The notes under the pieces were generated by a model, which was not told where the DNA came from, did no database searches, and saw nothing but the letters and a program-made list of their open reading frames with translations. 64,000 bases of DNA from positions 1,226,135 to 1,290,134 of the forward strand of contig OZ005692.1 in the NCBI GenBank assembly GCA_963930775.1, written 5' to 3'. Position 1 is the first letter of the stretch. Each line of letters begins with the position of its first letter. A program made the position numbers and the translations under genes. This document shows positions 27,807 through 38,801 of the stretch, piece by piece. Origin of the DNA: Cliona cf. orientalis. Its lineage: Eukaryota > Porifera > Demospongiae > Clionaida > Clionaidae.

Positions 27807-28333
27807 AAGGAAATGTTAAACTCCCCCAACCTTCCCATTGTTTCAAACCCTTTATAAATTAGCTAGAATGTCCTGCTAGCTCTATAGCGTCTGATGATGT
27901 GGTGTCTGTTATTTTTAATTAGTTCAGATCTATTGTACAATATCATGTGTAACACTGCACACAGGAAGTGAATTAACTGATTAACTGAACTCTTTAGTAA
28001 TAATGAATGTACCCATAATTATAGTGCATGTGCATTGCTGTATTGAGTCAGTCTTGAACTTAAAGTATCTTTCTGAGACCTTGAAACTATAACTTAGTTA
28101 CATATGACATCGTTAGCAGTGCATGCATGTGTAACATGTTTATCAACTGTGTCCACACTGACAGTTTATTTTCATCGCCAGTTCTATATTTTTTGTTTTT
28201 GTAACAGTAGCTATAGATATCAAAAATAATGGACAGCTATTACCAGTGTAGCAAGCTATTATATTATATTGATACGTAGACTAGCCATTCAACAGCAGAT
28301 CCTAGCCACTCGCGGCTATTCAAGCTCAGAAGA
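27807..28333 (+). promoter_or_regulatory. R13-R14 spacer (copy of 19806-20332)
   Basis: Near-identical to the R9-R10 spacer; contains the 5' block of R14. Confidence 0.7.
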
Positions 28334-30068
28334 ATGATGAATCATGGTATTTATGTACTGCTGGTAACATTTATTGTTCATAGAGGTTAGCCATACATGT
28401 ATAATAATTAGTTATCTCCTGTTTATAATATATCTATAATATATCTAGCTTCAGCCCAAGAAAATAGCTGTACAGAATTTGGTGCCATACGGCTTAGCTC
28501 TTCTGCATAGGCGTCGGAACCGGGGGGGCCAGGGGGGCCATGGCCCCCCCACTTTTTCAGGCTGACACACCCACTCTTGCCTTGTGCTAAGCAAAATCAG
28601 TGAACTTGTCAATTTTACCAGTCTGCAATAGCCTTCTGTCATCTCTGAGTCAAAATCATGCTAGTTTCTTTGCTTCTCTCCTTGAAATTGACTGTTTTTT
28701 TCCTATTATCCATCGTTGTTTCTTCATTTTCGCCATCAGTGTCACGAACGCGTTACCGTTAATTAGTGGGCGTGGCTTAAAATTTTGCGCGCGCGCTTCG
28801 CGCGCGTACTGTACTAACTCCTGGCCCCCTCACATTCAAAATGCTTCCGGCGCCTATGTTCTGTACATTACTATGAACCAAATGTGGGTCGAGTCAATTT
28901 TTGTAACGGAACTCAGTGGGGTACAATCTGTTTCAATGGCTGGGATCATTTTGACGCTGCAGTTGTGTGTAGAGAGCTGGGGTACACAGCAGATGGTAAG
29001 TCCCTATATTGTTTACATTCAAGATAATAAAAATGATTATCATTGACATTAGCTTATTATCATTATGAATTGCAGGTGCACAACCACAGTATTACACCTC
29101 TAATAAAAATGATACTATTTCAATAAATAATATTGATTGCTCTTCGGATGAACCGAGATTGCGTGACTGTCCATATTCCAATTACACAAAGACAAACAGC
29201 TGTCAAAGTGGTGGAGTAGCAGGTGTTAGATGTAGGGTAATCAAGAGTATCGATTTTGCTATAGACAGTAACTCTGTCTTGGTCACCTGGGAGTATAATA
29301 ATATTACATCACGTCAACCGAGTTCATTTGATGTTCGCTGCAATGGACAACGACGTTATAATAATGTTATTTCAGTGAGCAAAGGAACTTCAAGAGTTAA
29401 TGTCGGTGAACTTCTTCCAAATGTTTCCTATGACTGCTGTGTATCAGCTAACTATGTACGAAACATAGTAACTACTGACATAAGATGTGCTTCTATTAGA
29501 TCTGAGGATTTACTTACACCAAACGATATGTTCATCATCAGTGGCACATGTGCAAACAAGACGGCCACTGTAGTGGGTGCAGTGCTAGGCTGTGTCATTA
29601 TTATCCTACTAGTTCTGTTGTCAGTGTGTGGAGGAGCTCTGTTGCGATCAAGAACCTCACCTGAGGCACCTAAAAGGTAAGCACTGCTGCTAATTATGTG
29701 CATGTTTACGAATATTCTGTAAAGTTTGTATTGGTGACATTAAATAATATTTACCATGTCCTGGCTCCATGCATCATCATAACATTATCACTGCTTATTA
29801 TACACATAGATCATCAGCAGAAATGGCTATTAACAGAAATATAAGCTATGAAACAACAGAAATAATTGTTAATGGAAACATAAGTTACGAAACCATTGCC
29901 AACTTGAATCCTTCGAGAAGGCAGCAACCACTGCCGTCTGAGAGAAACCGAATCTCTGCCACTAGTCCCTCTGAGAATTATGACATTGAGTATTTAGAGC
30001 CTCACCAGGCCACTGGAGGAGGTGGAGAGAAAGATGAAGCACAACATGAGGACTACTTACAAATGTAA
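28334..30068 (+). pseudogene. R14: beta-type SRCR-FN3 receptor disrupted by a transposon
   Basis: Near-identical sister of R10. Exons 28334-28385, 28449-28995 (with a 353-bp insert), 29076-29676, 29810-30068. The insert lies after RLSSS in the SRCR first half and brings a TAG within two codons. Downstream parts are otherwise open: SRCR second half, FN3 (VLVTWEYNN), TM (VLGCVIIILLVLLSVCGG), and tail ISYETT, ISYETI, NYDIEYLEPH, ending EDYLQM. The rest is undamaged and close to R10, so the disruption is recent. The insert might be skipped only if it were spliced out, and I see no matching splice sites that would do this. Confidence 0.85.
28506..28858. mobile_element. 353-bp MITE inside the R14 SRCR exon
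   Basis: Ends CATAGGCGTCGGAA and TTCCGGCGCCTATG are inverted repeats with one mismatch. Flanked by TTCTG on both sides (28501-28505, 28859-28863), a 5-bp target duplication. R10 shows the empty site with a single TTCTG. The interior has G-run and C-run segments and a gcgcgcgcttcgcgcgcgt palindrome. It has no coding capacity. The ends resemble those of 59152-59409. Confidence 0.9.
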
Positions 30069-30724
30069 CATTGAAAGGAAACATTAATTTTATTAACTGT
30101 AACATTATCATTCACTCTTACAGTGTAGTTCTAATACATAGCTGCAGTAGTACTATAATATTATACTAGTGTACATGTACAATCCATAGTCATAAACTAG
30201 TTAATATGGCAAAAACATGTATATTTCCATAGAATATCAGTATCACTGAAAAGTTTATACACTTTATTGCAGGAAGTGCATGGGTTACTTGCAGCCAAGG
30301 TTTCTGTATGTACATGGATAAACTTCCCCCAACCTTCCCCCCACCTTGTTCTGAAGCCTCGTTTACTTAAATTTTATGTCCTGTGCAAACTTAGTACTGA
30401 TGTACATAGCCAGGAAGCAGTTTGAATTCATGCAGCTGCTGCTAGCTCTAATTACATTATAGCACGTGATGATGTGGTGTCTGTTATTTTAATTAGCTCT
30501 GATCTACACCATATGAATAGTGCACGTGTGTGTGCATATTTGTAATAATTACCTACCGTGTTGACACTGACAGTTTATTTCATTATCGGTGCTCTGTTTT
30601 TGTAACAGTAGCCAGATATCAAGTTAATGCTCAGCTACTCAGTGTACTAGGCTATAGATTAGATATAGACTAGCTATTTAACAGTAGATCCTATAGCCAC
30701 TGGCGGCTATTGAAGCTCAGAAGA
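30069..30724 (+). promoter_or_regulatory. R14 3' flank and 5' block of R15
   Basis: No gene. Parallels 21720-22425 between R10 and R11. Confidence 0.55.
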
Positions 30725-32196
30725 ATGTTGAATTATGGCATTCATGTACTGCTGGTAACACTTATTGTTCATAAAGGTTAGCTAATATTAATTTCTAAGT
30801 CATAAGTCAGTTATATCTGATGCATATCTAGATCTAGCTTCAACCCAAGAATGCTCAGAATATGGTGCTGTACGGCTTAATAATTCTAACATGCCGAATG
30901 TGGGACAAGTCAATTTTTGCAATGGATCTCAGTGGGGTACAATCTGTTTCAATGGCTGGGATCACTTTGACGCTGCAGTTGTGTGTAGAGAGCTCGGATA
31001 CACAGCAGATGGTAAGTCTCTATCAGCATTCACATTAATGACGATTATTTTCACCATGCACTACAGGTGCTCAAACAATGTTTTATGCTATAAATGATGT
31101 TATGATAGAGGATGTTAATTGCTATTGGGATGAACTGAGATTGCGTGACTGTAATTACACAATATCACATTGTGGTCAAAATTGTACAATAGCTGGTGTT
31201 AGATGTAAGATAATCAAGAATGTCAATTTTGCTACAGTCAATAACTCAGTCTTGATTATCTGGGAGTATAGACTAAGTAATAAAACATCACACATACAGC
31301 CAAATTCATTTGATGTTCGTTGCAACGGACAGCAATATTATATTAATTCAGTGAGCAATGGAACTTCTAGTGTTAGTGTGGGCCATCTCCTTTCAAACAC
31401 TTTTGAATCATATGACTGCTGTGTATCGGCTAAATCCACACAGCCTACCAATGCCACCACTGATATAAGATGTGCTTCAATTAGATCTGAGGATTTGCTC
31501 CCCCCCACTACCATCAGTGACACAAACATGACGGCCACTGTAGTAGTGGGTGCTGTGCTAGGCTGTGTCATTGTTATCCTACTAGTTCTGTTGGCAGTGT
31601 GTGGAGGAGCTCTGTTTCATCTAGTACGATCAAGAACCTCCGCATCTGAGGTCCCTAAAAGGTGAAGATTGTCATTAGTCTCTGTGTACATTTATGTATC
31701 ACAGCATGAATAAGCTGTTTAAATTTGTATTGGATATAGATACACTATGCATACATCATTGATCATGATAATATTATAGTTGCTATTGTTGCTGTATATA
31801 CATTCACTATGCACACAAAGATCAGCAACAGAGATGGCAGTTGGTAGAAACGTAAGCTATCTAGGAACAGCACCATCAACAGCAAGTGGAGCTCAAGCCA
31901 CTGACACAGTAGCTGGTCACACACCGGGTGCTGCAACTGAGTACAGTAGGATTGGCCCTTCATATGAAACCATTACCAACTCGAATCATTTGAGCAGGCA
32001 GCAACCAGTACTATCTGGGGGAAATGGAGTCTCTGATAGTCTCTCAGAGAGGTATGAGTTTTCAGAGTCACACCTAGCCACTGGCCAAGGGGGTGGTGGC
32101 GGTGGTGGTGTTGGGCAACGTGAAGCAGCCCCAGTAGAATATGAGGTTCCACTCCAAAGTGGAGAGCACACGGAATACTCACACCTGCAACGTTGA
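30725..32196 (+). CDS. R15: beta-type SRCR-FN3 receptor, long tail
   Basis: Exons 30725-30776, 30838-31011, 31067-31661, 31821-32196 give 398 aa. Signal peptide MLNYGIHVLLVTLIVHK; SRCR (CSEYGAVRLNNS, GTICFNGWDHFDAAVVC; IEDVNCYWDELRLRDC). The FN3 is diverged (VLIIWEYRLSNKTS, NSFDVRCNGQ, SYDCCVSAKS). TM CVIVILLVLLAVCGG and ALFHLVRSR; donor AG|gtgaag as in R11. Long tail with NVSYLGT, EYSRIGPSYETI, ERYEFSESHLA, a Gly run of eight to nine residues, VEYEVPL, ending EYSHLQR (Arg instead of His). Intact. Confidence 0.88.
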
Positions 32197-33876
32197 AAGG
32201 AAATGTTAAAGTTACAAATTAACTTACTATGTACATTCATGCATGTATACTCCCATAGTAGCATATATGTACAATCCATAGTCGAAAACTCATAAACCAT
32301 AGCTGTTGTGAGTATTATTACAGTAATAATAATAATGTGTTTTCAGTGTAATAGCGGTGTCACTGAATTCGAAAGTGCATTGATTAATCAAATGTCATGC
32401 CGTATAGCGTACTCGAACCAATAACATGTTTATGCCAATTGAAGCTAGCTATTATGACACGTTCATGCATCTTTAAAATTTAATACAGAGGTGGCTAATG
32501 AGCTAGAATATGCAGATCTGCGATGTACTTTCCCACCTCGTAGGAAAACATTAGCTACTGTTTATATTATAAGATTACGGAAGATGATAGTTTGTTGGGA
32601 ATACATTAATTTTACAAAATTTGTATTCATACTAGTAGCTACTAAGGCAAAACAGTCCTTGATCTGCCACACATCTCCGCTAGTGTAAGCAGGCAACAGG
32701 TGTACATGTAAATTAAAGTGAAAATACTGAGTTTTAAATTACACAAATGGTTTACACAACTTTGTACAAACTACAACTTGATAGTTTAGAGTATACTAAA
32801 TGCATGCAATATTATGTCGACATGCTTTTCATTGATCTCACCACCAGTCAAATAGGCTGCTCTTCCCGACAGCAGAGACTTTCCACTGCCTGGGTTGGTT
32901 TATACATAGTTATAGAGATGAACGTGGCACTATCATTGAAGTCTTGATAGTCTCCAAACCTCCAGGTGCCAGTGCACATTATAGCTAACTATATAATATA
33001 TGGCCAGCTATGAGAAAAGGGAGCGACCATTTGGGAGTTTTTTTTTATTTGTAGTATGTAGCTTGTTGCATGTATGGAGTGATGTACTGTTCATGTAGCT
33101 GATCCGCTCTGTTTGTGCCTATACATGCATACATAGGCTGTAGCTACTCACTAGCTACCAGCTACATAATTTTATTGAAAGCAAGCTAATTGGGCATAAA
33201 AGTTGAACACTATCCGGCATCGTCCACAAATGGTCCCTTTTCTCATACTAACAGGTCACATAATAATAGTTGTTTGCCAAGCAGTAGCTCTATCTTCCGT
33301 CATCATTAAAGGTTTCTACATAGGGATGCCTCAGCCCATTCATTAGCAATATTAATCATAATTATTATGTATGGAGCTGAATCTAATATAACGCATGGAA
33401 ATAATTTCAATCTTGAAAAACGCGCGTCTTTCTGGTAATGGTCGTCAATCGCTTCCGAGCTCGTTATGAGAATTCGTAAAAATTATGCTAATAATTATTT
33501 CTTGCGTTAAATTGGATCATGTATTGTGTTCAATTAACTATAGAGTAATGCAATACATGTACTATTATTCTGAAACTGATCAGCTGTACATGTGTACAGT
33601 GGAACTGCAAATTTTAAAGGTCACGATGATGCCATGGTTTATTTATAGCTAGTAGCTAGCTATAGCCTACACTACATTTGTATACCATAATATTATAATA
33701 TTATTGTACATGAACGGAACTGAAACAAGGAAGCATCATAACTCTATTGTAGCTATAGCATTGTATAAATACAGCAGCCTTTTATTGATCATTGTAGCCA
33801 GTTTTGTTCATTTTAAGCAGCAAGCCTGGCTTCTTCAGTGAGAGTTTGTGTATGTGCCACGCAGCAGCGGCAGTAC
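32197..33876. other. R15-R16 spacer with a foldback repeat
   Basis: No gene that I can support. The first 250 bases parallel the R11 3' flank. 33000-33256 is a foldback repeat. The last 150 bases lead into R16. Confidence 0.45.
33000..33256. mobile_element. Foldback MITE (ctatgagaaaaggga / tcccttttctcata)
   Basis: Imperfect inverted ends: ggccagctatgagaaaaggg at the left and aatggtcccttttctcat at the right. A related pair lies at 45195-45451, and shorter traces lie in the last introns of alpha genes. Confidence 0.55.
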
Positions 33877-35634
33877 ATGATGTTAGTGCCGATCATCATG
33901 ATCATACTGGCCACTTTCTTGAAAGGTAGGCTTGTGTATAATACTATACAATTCTTTAACCCCCTCCATCAAAAGATTATTTCTTAATTATTAATTATTA
34001 CATTATTATGCTCCTCAGTGGCATTTTGCAACTCATTATCATGTGCTTGCAGTATCAGCTCAGTGTAGTCGCGGTGAAATTAGGCTGGTAAATGGTTCTG
34101 CACCTCATGAAGGAACGGTAGAGGTATGTGTTAATACCAATTGGGCCACAATCTGCAACGACAACGTTAACTGGGGCACTGAAGAGGCCATGGTTGTTTG
34201 CAGGCAACTCGGATACACACCAGAAGGTACGTAATTATATATATAATAATTGCAATGCATGCAGTGCCATGGTTTCTATCTTGTGACTGATAGCTAATAG
34301 CTACAGTAGTAGAATGTTACTAATGATCTTGTACTATTATTAGTCTAATAAATTAAATAATAGGTGCTCTGGCTCTGAGAGCTGGTTATTTTGGGCCTGG
34401 AAATGGATCTGTCGCCATGACACTGCATAACATCAGATGTAAACCAGATAGAGACATGACAATACTAGAATGTTGCAAAGAGGAAGTGTCAGAGTCTGAC
34501 CACTGTGTTCAACGTAGTTCTAGGCGTGGTCCTGTTGCCGTTAGATGCAGTGGAGATAATCAGATCATCAGAAATGTTAGTATTTCTCTCATCACTGACG
34601 AAACTCCAACTTCCGGTAGTACTCTAAATCTAACACACTACTATAGTGTCTTGGTCATTTGGCAGACACACCATCATCACCATGACGATAGGTTAAGAAC
34701 CACTGCGGCCATGCTACGTTCATTTGAGGTTCGATGCTTTAACAATATGCACAGCATAAAGATATTATTATCACCGAGTAATACAACCTTTATGTCACAA
34801 ATTGGAGGTCTCCTTCGAAGTAGCTACCACTACACATGCTGTGTCTCAGCCATATATGACTCATACACTGCTCAAGGAGTCTGTAATAGAGCAGAAACCC
34901 CTCATGAATCACAACTACTCACAACAGTTACGGAGATTTTCAGTACCGAAGCAGAAACACTGCATTTGAACACCACAAAAGAAAGTATTACTCAAGGAGA
35001 AATTACAAAAATGTTAACATCTAAAGATCTCAGTGCTCGAGCTAAAACTGTAGACTTGTTCACATCAACAGAAATTGTCAGTGCTTGTATTGGAACATCG
35101 AAATTCATGAATGTGGTGGTTCTTGTAACACTTGGAGCTGTTGCTGCCATTTTTGCAATCTTGTCCGCCTTATTTTGTGTGGCACTGATCATTTATCAAA
35201 GATCAAGGAAGGGTACACACAATGTCACTATGACACCTATGAGGTAAGGCACACTAGCTATTAATAGATCAAATTAATAGTTCTGAGATCTTAGACTTAA
35301 TATCGCACTTTACACACAATATCACTATAGATCGATACAGCTTGCTGATAGATGCTCCATGGATGTATCTACTCATGGCAATATAAGTTATGACACTATA
35401 ACAGTGCCCTCTAATTATTACTCTAAGGGCAATTCAGATTCAAGTAAAGCTGCCATTAGCACCTGTGATATTGATACTGCTGACTCAACAAATCAAACGG
35501 AAAAGCTTAACGATGCAGAAGAGCTTCAGCTTTATGAAATTCCCAATCCTGATTTCGGAGCAATATCCAATGGTAGAGATGCAGAGGAAAGCCACATATA
35601 TACTATTAAAGATCCTATACTACTGTATTATTGA
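33877..35634 (+). CDS. R16: divergent SRCR-FN3 receptor with its own tail type
   Basis: Exons 33877-33925, 34053-34226, 34364-35243, 35331-35634 give 468 aa, with the same phases (1,1,2) as the other receptors. Signal peptide MMLVPIIMIILATFLK; SRCR (CSRGEIRLVNGS, ATICNDNVNWGTEEAMVVC, RQLGYTPEG, then a weak second half HNIRCKPDRDMTILECC). FN3-like domain with an insert (VLVIWQTHHHHHDD, RSFEVRCFN, HYTCCVSAIYDS), a long Ser/Thr linker, TM about 323-351, basic stop. The tail is unrelated at the C-terminus: ISYDTITV (a strict I-x-Y-x-x-I ITIM), QLYEIPN and HIYTIKD. It lacks the Y-x-x-L-x-H end shared by the rest. It sits 380 bp upstream of K1. Intact. Confidence 0.85.
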
Positions 35635-36014
35635 AGACACACTTAGTTGCCATATAGTTACACAATATTTATTATTATGGCTCATAGTGAGTATCATAAT
35701 TCACAACTAGCATTTACATTATCTCTACTTTCAGTTTCATATAATCATGATCTATCTGTCTATAATATTATGCAGATATTTTATGCTAATGTCTATGAGC
35801 TACATAGCTAAGCTTTCATCGGAACATTCGATGATTTTGTGAGAACTAAAATTTAAATCTCTGCCAGTCATACCAAGTTACCAAAACAACACTCCTCTTC
35901 TCAATCTACTTGAATTGTAAGTATTAGCTAACTTAGTAAGTTTGTATTCACGAAGCATGATGAAGTCAGAAGATCTCAAAAAGTGGGTGGTCTAGTTGAA
36001 GTGTGTCGCTATTA
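35635..36014 (+). promoter_or_regulatory. R16 3' flank and K1 leader
   Basis: Contains a kinase-type leader (aaatctctgccagtc, acaacactcctcttctc, gaattgtaagta) shared with K3-K5. The gtaagta may start a 5' UTR intron. Confidence 0.45.
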
Positions 36015-38303
36015 ATGGCTGAGGTACCAAAATATGAATTCAAGAGTGTACAACTTTTCAAGGATCAATCACTTGGAGTTGGGTCTTACGGAGCTGTCTG
36101 TAAAGCAAAATGTGATGACCTCCTCTGTGCTGCTAAAATCATCCACCCTACTCTATTCGATCCGACTGCACTACAGCAAGTTGCCCCTCAAAGAGAGCAC
36201 AGACTGCCCATTAGACGCTTTGAGCAGGAGTGTGAGTTCATGAGTGCCATAAGACATCCCAACATCGTCCAGTACCTGGGCATGTTCAGAGACACTGAGA
36301 CAGTGACACGCTTGCCCGTACTCCTAATGGAGCTGATGGATGACAGCTTGACCCACTTCCTTGAAATCTCCACACAGCCAATTCCCTACCACATCCAGGT
36401 CAATATTTGTCATGATGTTACTCTAGCTCTATCGTTTCTTCACTCCAACAACATCGTCCACAGGGATCTCTCCAGCAACAATGTGTTGCTGATCGGTAAT
36501 GTGAGAGCAAAAGTGACCGATTTTGGAATGGCAAGGCTGGATGACATTAATCCTCAAGTAACTCGCTTTACCAACACCATGTGTCCCGGCACTGATGTCT
36601 ACATGCCTCCAGAAGCTGTTCAAGACAAACCAGTGTACACAGAGAAGATCGACTGCTTCTCATTTGGTGTCATTATAGTCCAGATATTGACACGAAAGTT
36701 TCCAAAACCTGGAGATCGATTGCAGGAAGTAGAATTGAACCACCCAGGAATAAGAGCTAGAACTGTGTTAGTACGTGTACCAGAAGTTGAGCGTCGACAA
36801 AACCATATCAGTGAAATTCCTCCAAACAGCTCTCTCCTATCAATCGCACTCGACTGTCTGAAGGATAAGGACAGTGAACGTCCTTCAGCTCATCAGCTTT
36901 GTGAGAGAGTAGCAGATTTAAAAGGAATGCCCAAATACTTAGAGAGTATTAGAACTGTACGAGATAAGGACAAATTGATTCAATCACAAGCCATTGACAC
37001 TGAAGAAAATAAGTGTAAAATATCTGCAAAAGAAGAGGAGATTCAGCAACTGAGACGTCAATTGCAGGAAGAAAAAGATCAAGCCAACAGACAACTGGAG
37101 GAGACAGTGAGATGACTACATCAAGAAAGAGATCATGCCAATAGACAGTTCGAGAAGAGACGGAGAAGTCTACAGCAAGAAAATGATCGTGCTTTAGGGG
37201 AAAGTAGAAGACAACTACAAGAGAAAGAGAGACAACTTGGACGTGTAAACCAGCAGCTAGAAGATAGTGAACAAGTGGTAGCTCAGTTTGAGAGACGAAT
37301 CGCTGAACTGGAAGAGCTAGTTAGCCAGAGAGAACAGCAAATAATAAAAGCCAGTAGCAGAGGAAAAGAGTTGACCAGCTTCAAACTGACGTGGAGGGAG
37401 GGAAAGAGGGCTCCATGTGAAATGTATAGACTGTGTGATAGTGTCGTTAATGGCAATACAGTATATATAATGAATGGGAACCTTTATTCTTATGACATCA
37501 CAAGTAACACCTGGTCTCGTATACTAGACCGTATTCATGAGAATTCATCAATAACCGTCATCAATGGCTGGCTGACTACTATAGGGGGATATTCCTTCCC
37601 TAATTATGTCAATGAGTTGTTAAGCCTCACTGGGGAAGGCAGTAGCAGGAAATGGACTAAGAAATTCCCACCCATGCCAACAAAGAGATGTCGGGTAGCT
37701 TCACTGTGCACCGGAACCACACTAATTGTGGTCGGAGGAGAGAGAGAAGGTGATGTGCTCCCAATAGTTGAAGTGATGAATACCGAGACTCACCAGTGGT
37801 CCACTGCTGCTGCTCTACCTGAACCAATGTACTATGTATCAGCAACAGTATGTGGAGATCAATTCTGTATATTAGGAGGACTCGACAAAAATCGCACTCA
37901 TACTAAGTCAGTGTACACTTGTTCAGTGAGTTCCCTCCTCCTGTCTTGTGTTTCAAGTTCATTGGAAGGAATATTTAAGAGAATATCGATATCTATGAAA
38001 GCCGTAAACTTATGGAGACAAATTGCTGATTTACCGGTTACACATTCCACTTGTCAGTCTTTTCATGGTCGACTGCTGTCTATTGGTGGGAAGATGGATT
38101 CAGGAGTACCTACCACAGCTGTTTACATGTATAACCCAACTATTAACTCCTGGGAAATCTTCAGTCACATGATAGCTGGTCGATATCGTTGCTTTACAGC
38201 TGTCCTCCCTGACAACCAACTAGTGATAGTGGGAGGTACACGGAAGACTGATCATGATGACGCTGGTACTGATATAGTAGAAATAGCCAGCATCATATCC
38301 TGA
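36015..38303 (+). CDS. K1: TKL-like kinase, coiled coil, Kelch; one in-frame UGA
   Basis: Intronless coding stretch of 762 codons after ATG 36015 (MAEVPKYEF). The kinase domain spans about residues 15-320: glycine loop GVGSYGAV (21-28), Lys 41 in CAAKIIH, IVHRDLSSNNVLL (HRD 149-151), DFG at 169-171, and MPPEA in place of APE. Next comes a Glu/Gln/Arg-rich coiled coil (about 320-450), then Kelch repeats with IGGY, VVGG, LGG, IGG and VGG turns (about 465-762). One TGA at 37113-37115 lies in the coiled coil. It is followed by CTA, the context of efficient stop readthrough, and the frame is open on both sides. So either a kinase-only product plus a readthrough fusion, or a single nonsense mutation. 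It forms a tandem pair with R16. Confidence 0.82.
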
Positions 38304-38801
38304 AATTGTATACATTGAAATTAACACTCAATTTTCTGACATACTAGCTATGTATTCAGACATAACTATTCTATAGCTAGCCAAAGCCAGCTATTAATTG
38401 TGAGTATTAGAGCAATCAGATTTACATGTAATGTCAGTGTCACTGAATATGTGTTGGTTGTAGCCATTGATTGAAGGTTAAACATGTTTATGTGGGCTAA
38501 TTATCGTGGCATAATAATTTATGTATCTTAAACTAATTACATTTTACTTGTCTATAATTATTGTAAACACATGCACACAGAGGTGTGCGATGTATAATAT
38601 GCCACTTCATAAGAAAACATTTCTGTTTACATAAGAAATTCTTATAATATTATAAGCGAGATGATTGAGTGAACAATGGTAGAGGTCTCTATGCATATCT
38701 ATAATATACTATTACATACAACTGCAAAAGTTTACATGTACATGATATTATTATATAACTATGACCCTATGATGGTTTCAGTACAATTCTAGTATGTAAT
38801 A
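38304..38801. other. K1-K2 convergent spacer
   Basis: AT-rich DNA between the 3' ends of two converging genes. It carries a stretch similar to the R15 3' flank (ttgaaggttaaacatgtttatg...). No gene seen. Confidence 0.4.

Noticed and set aside
32491-32947. Short frames in the R15-R16 spacer
   Set aside because: No similarity to neighbours and no conserved copy in the parallel R11 spacer.
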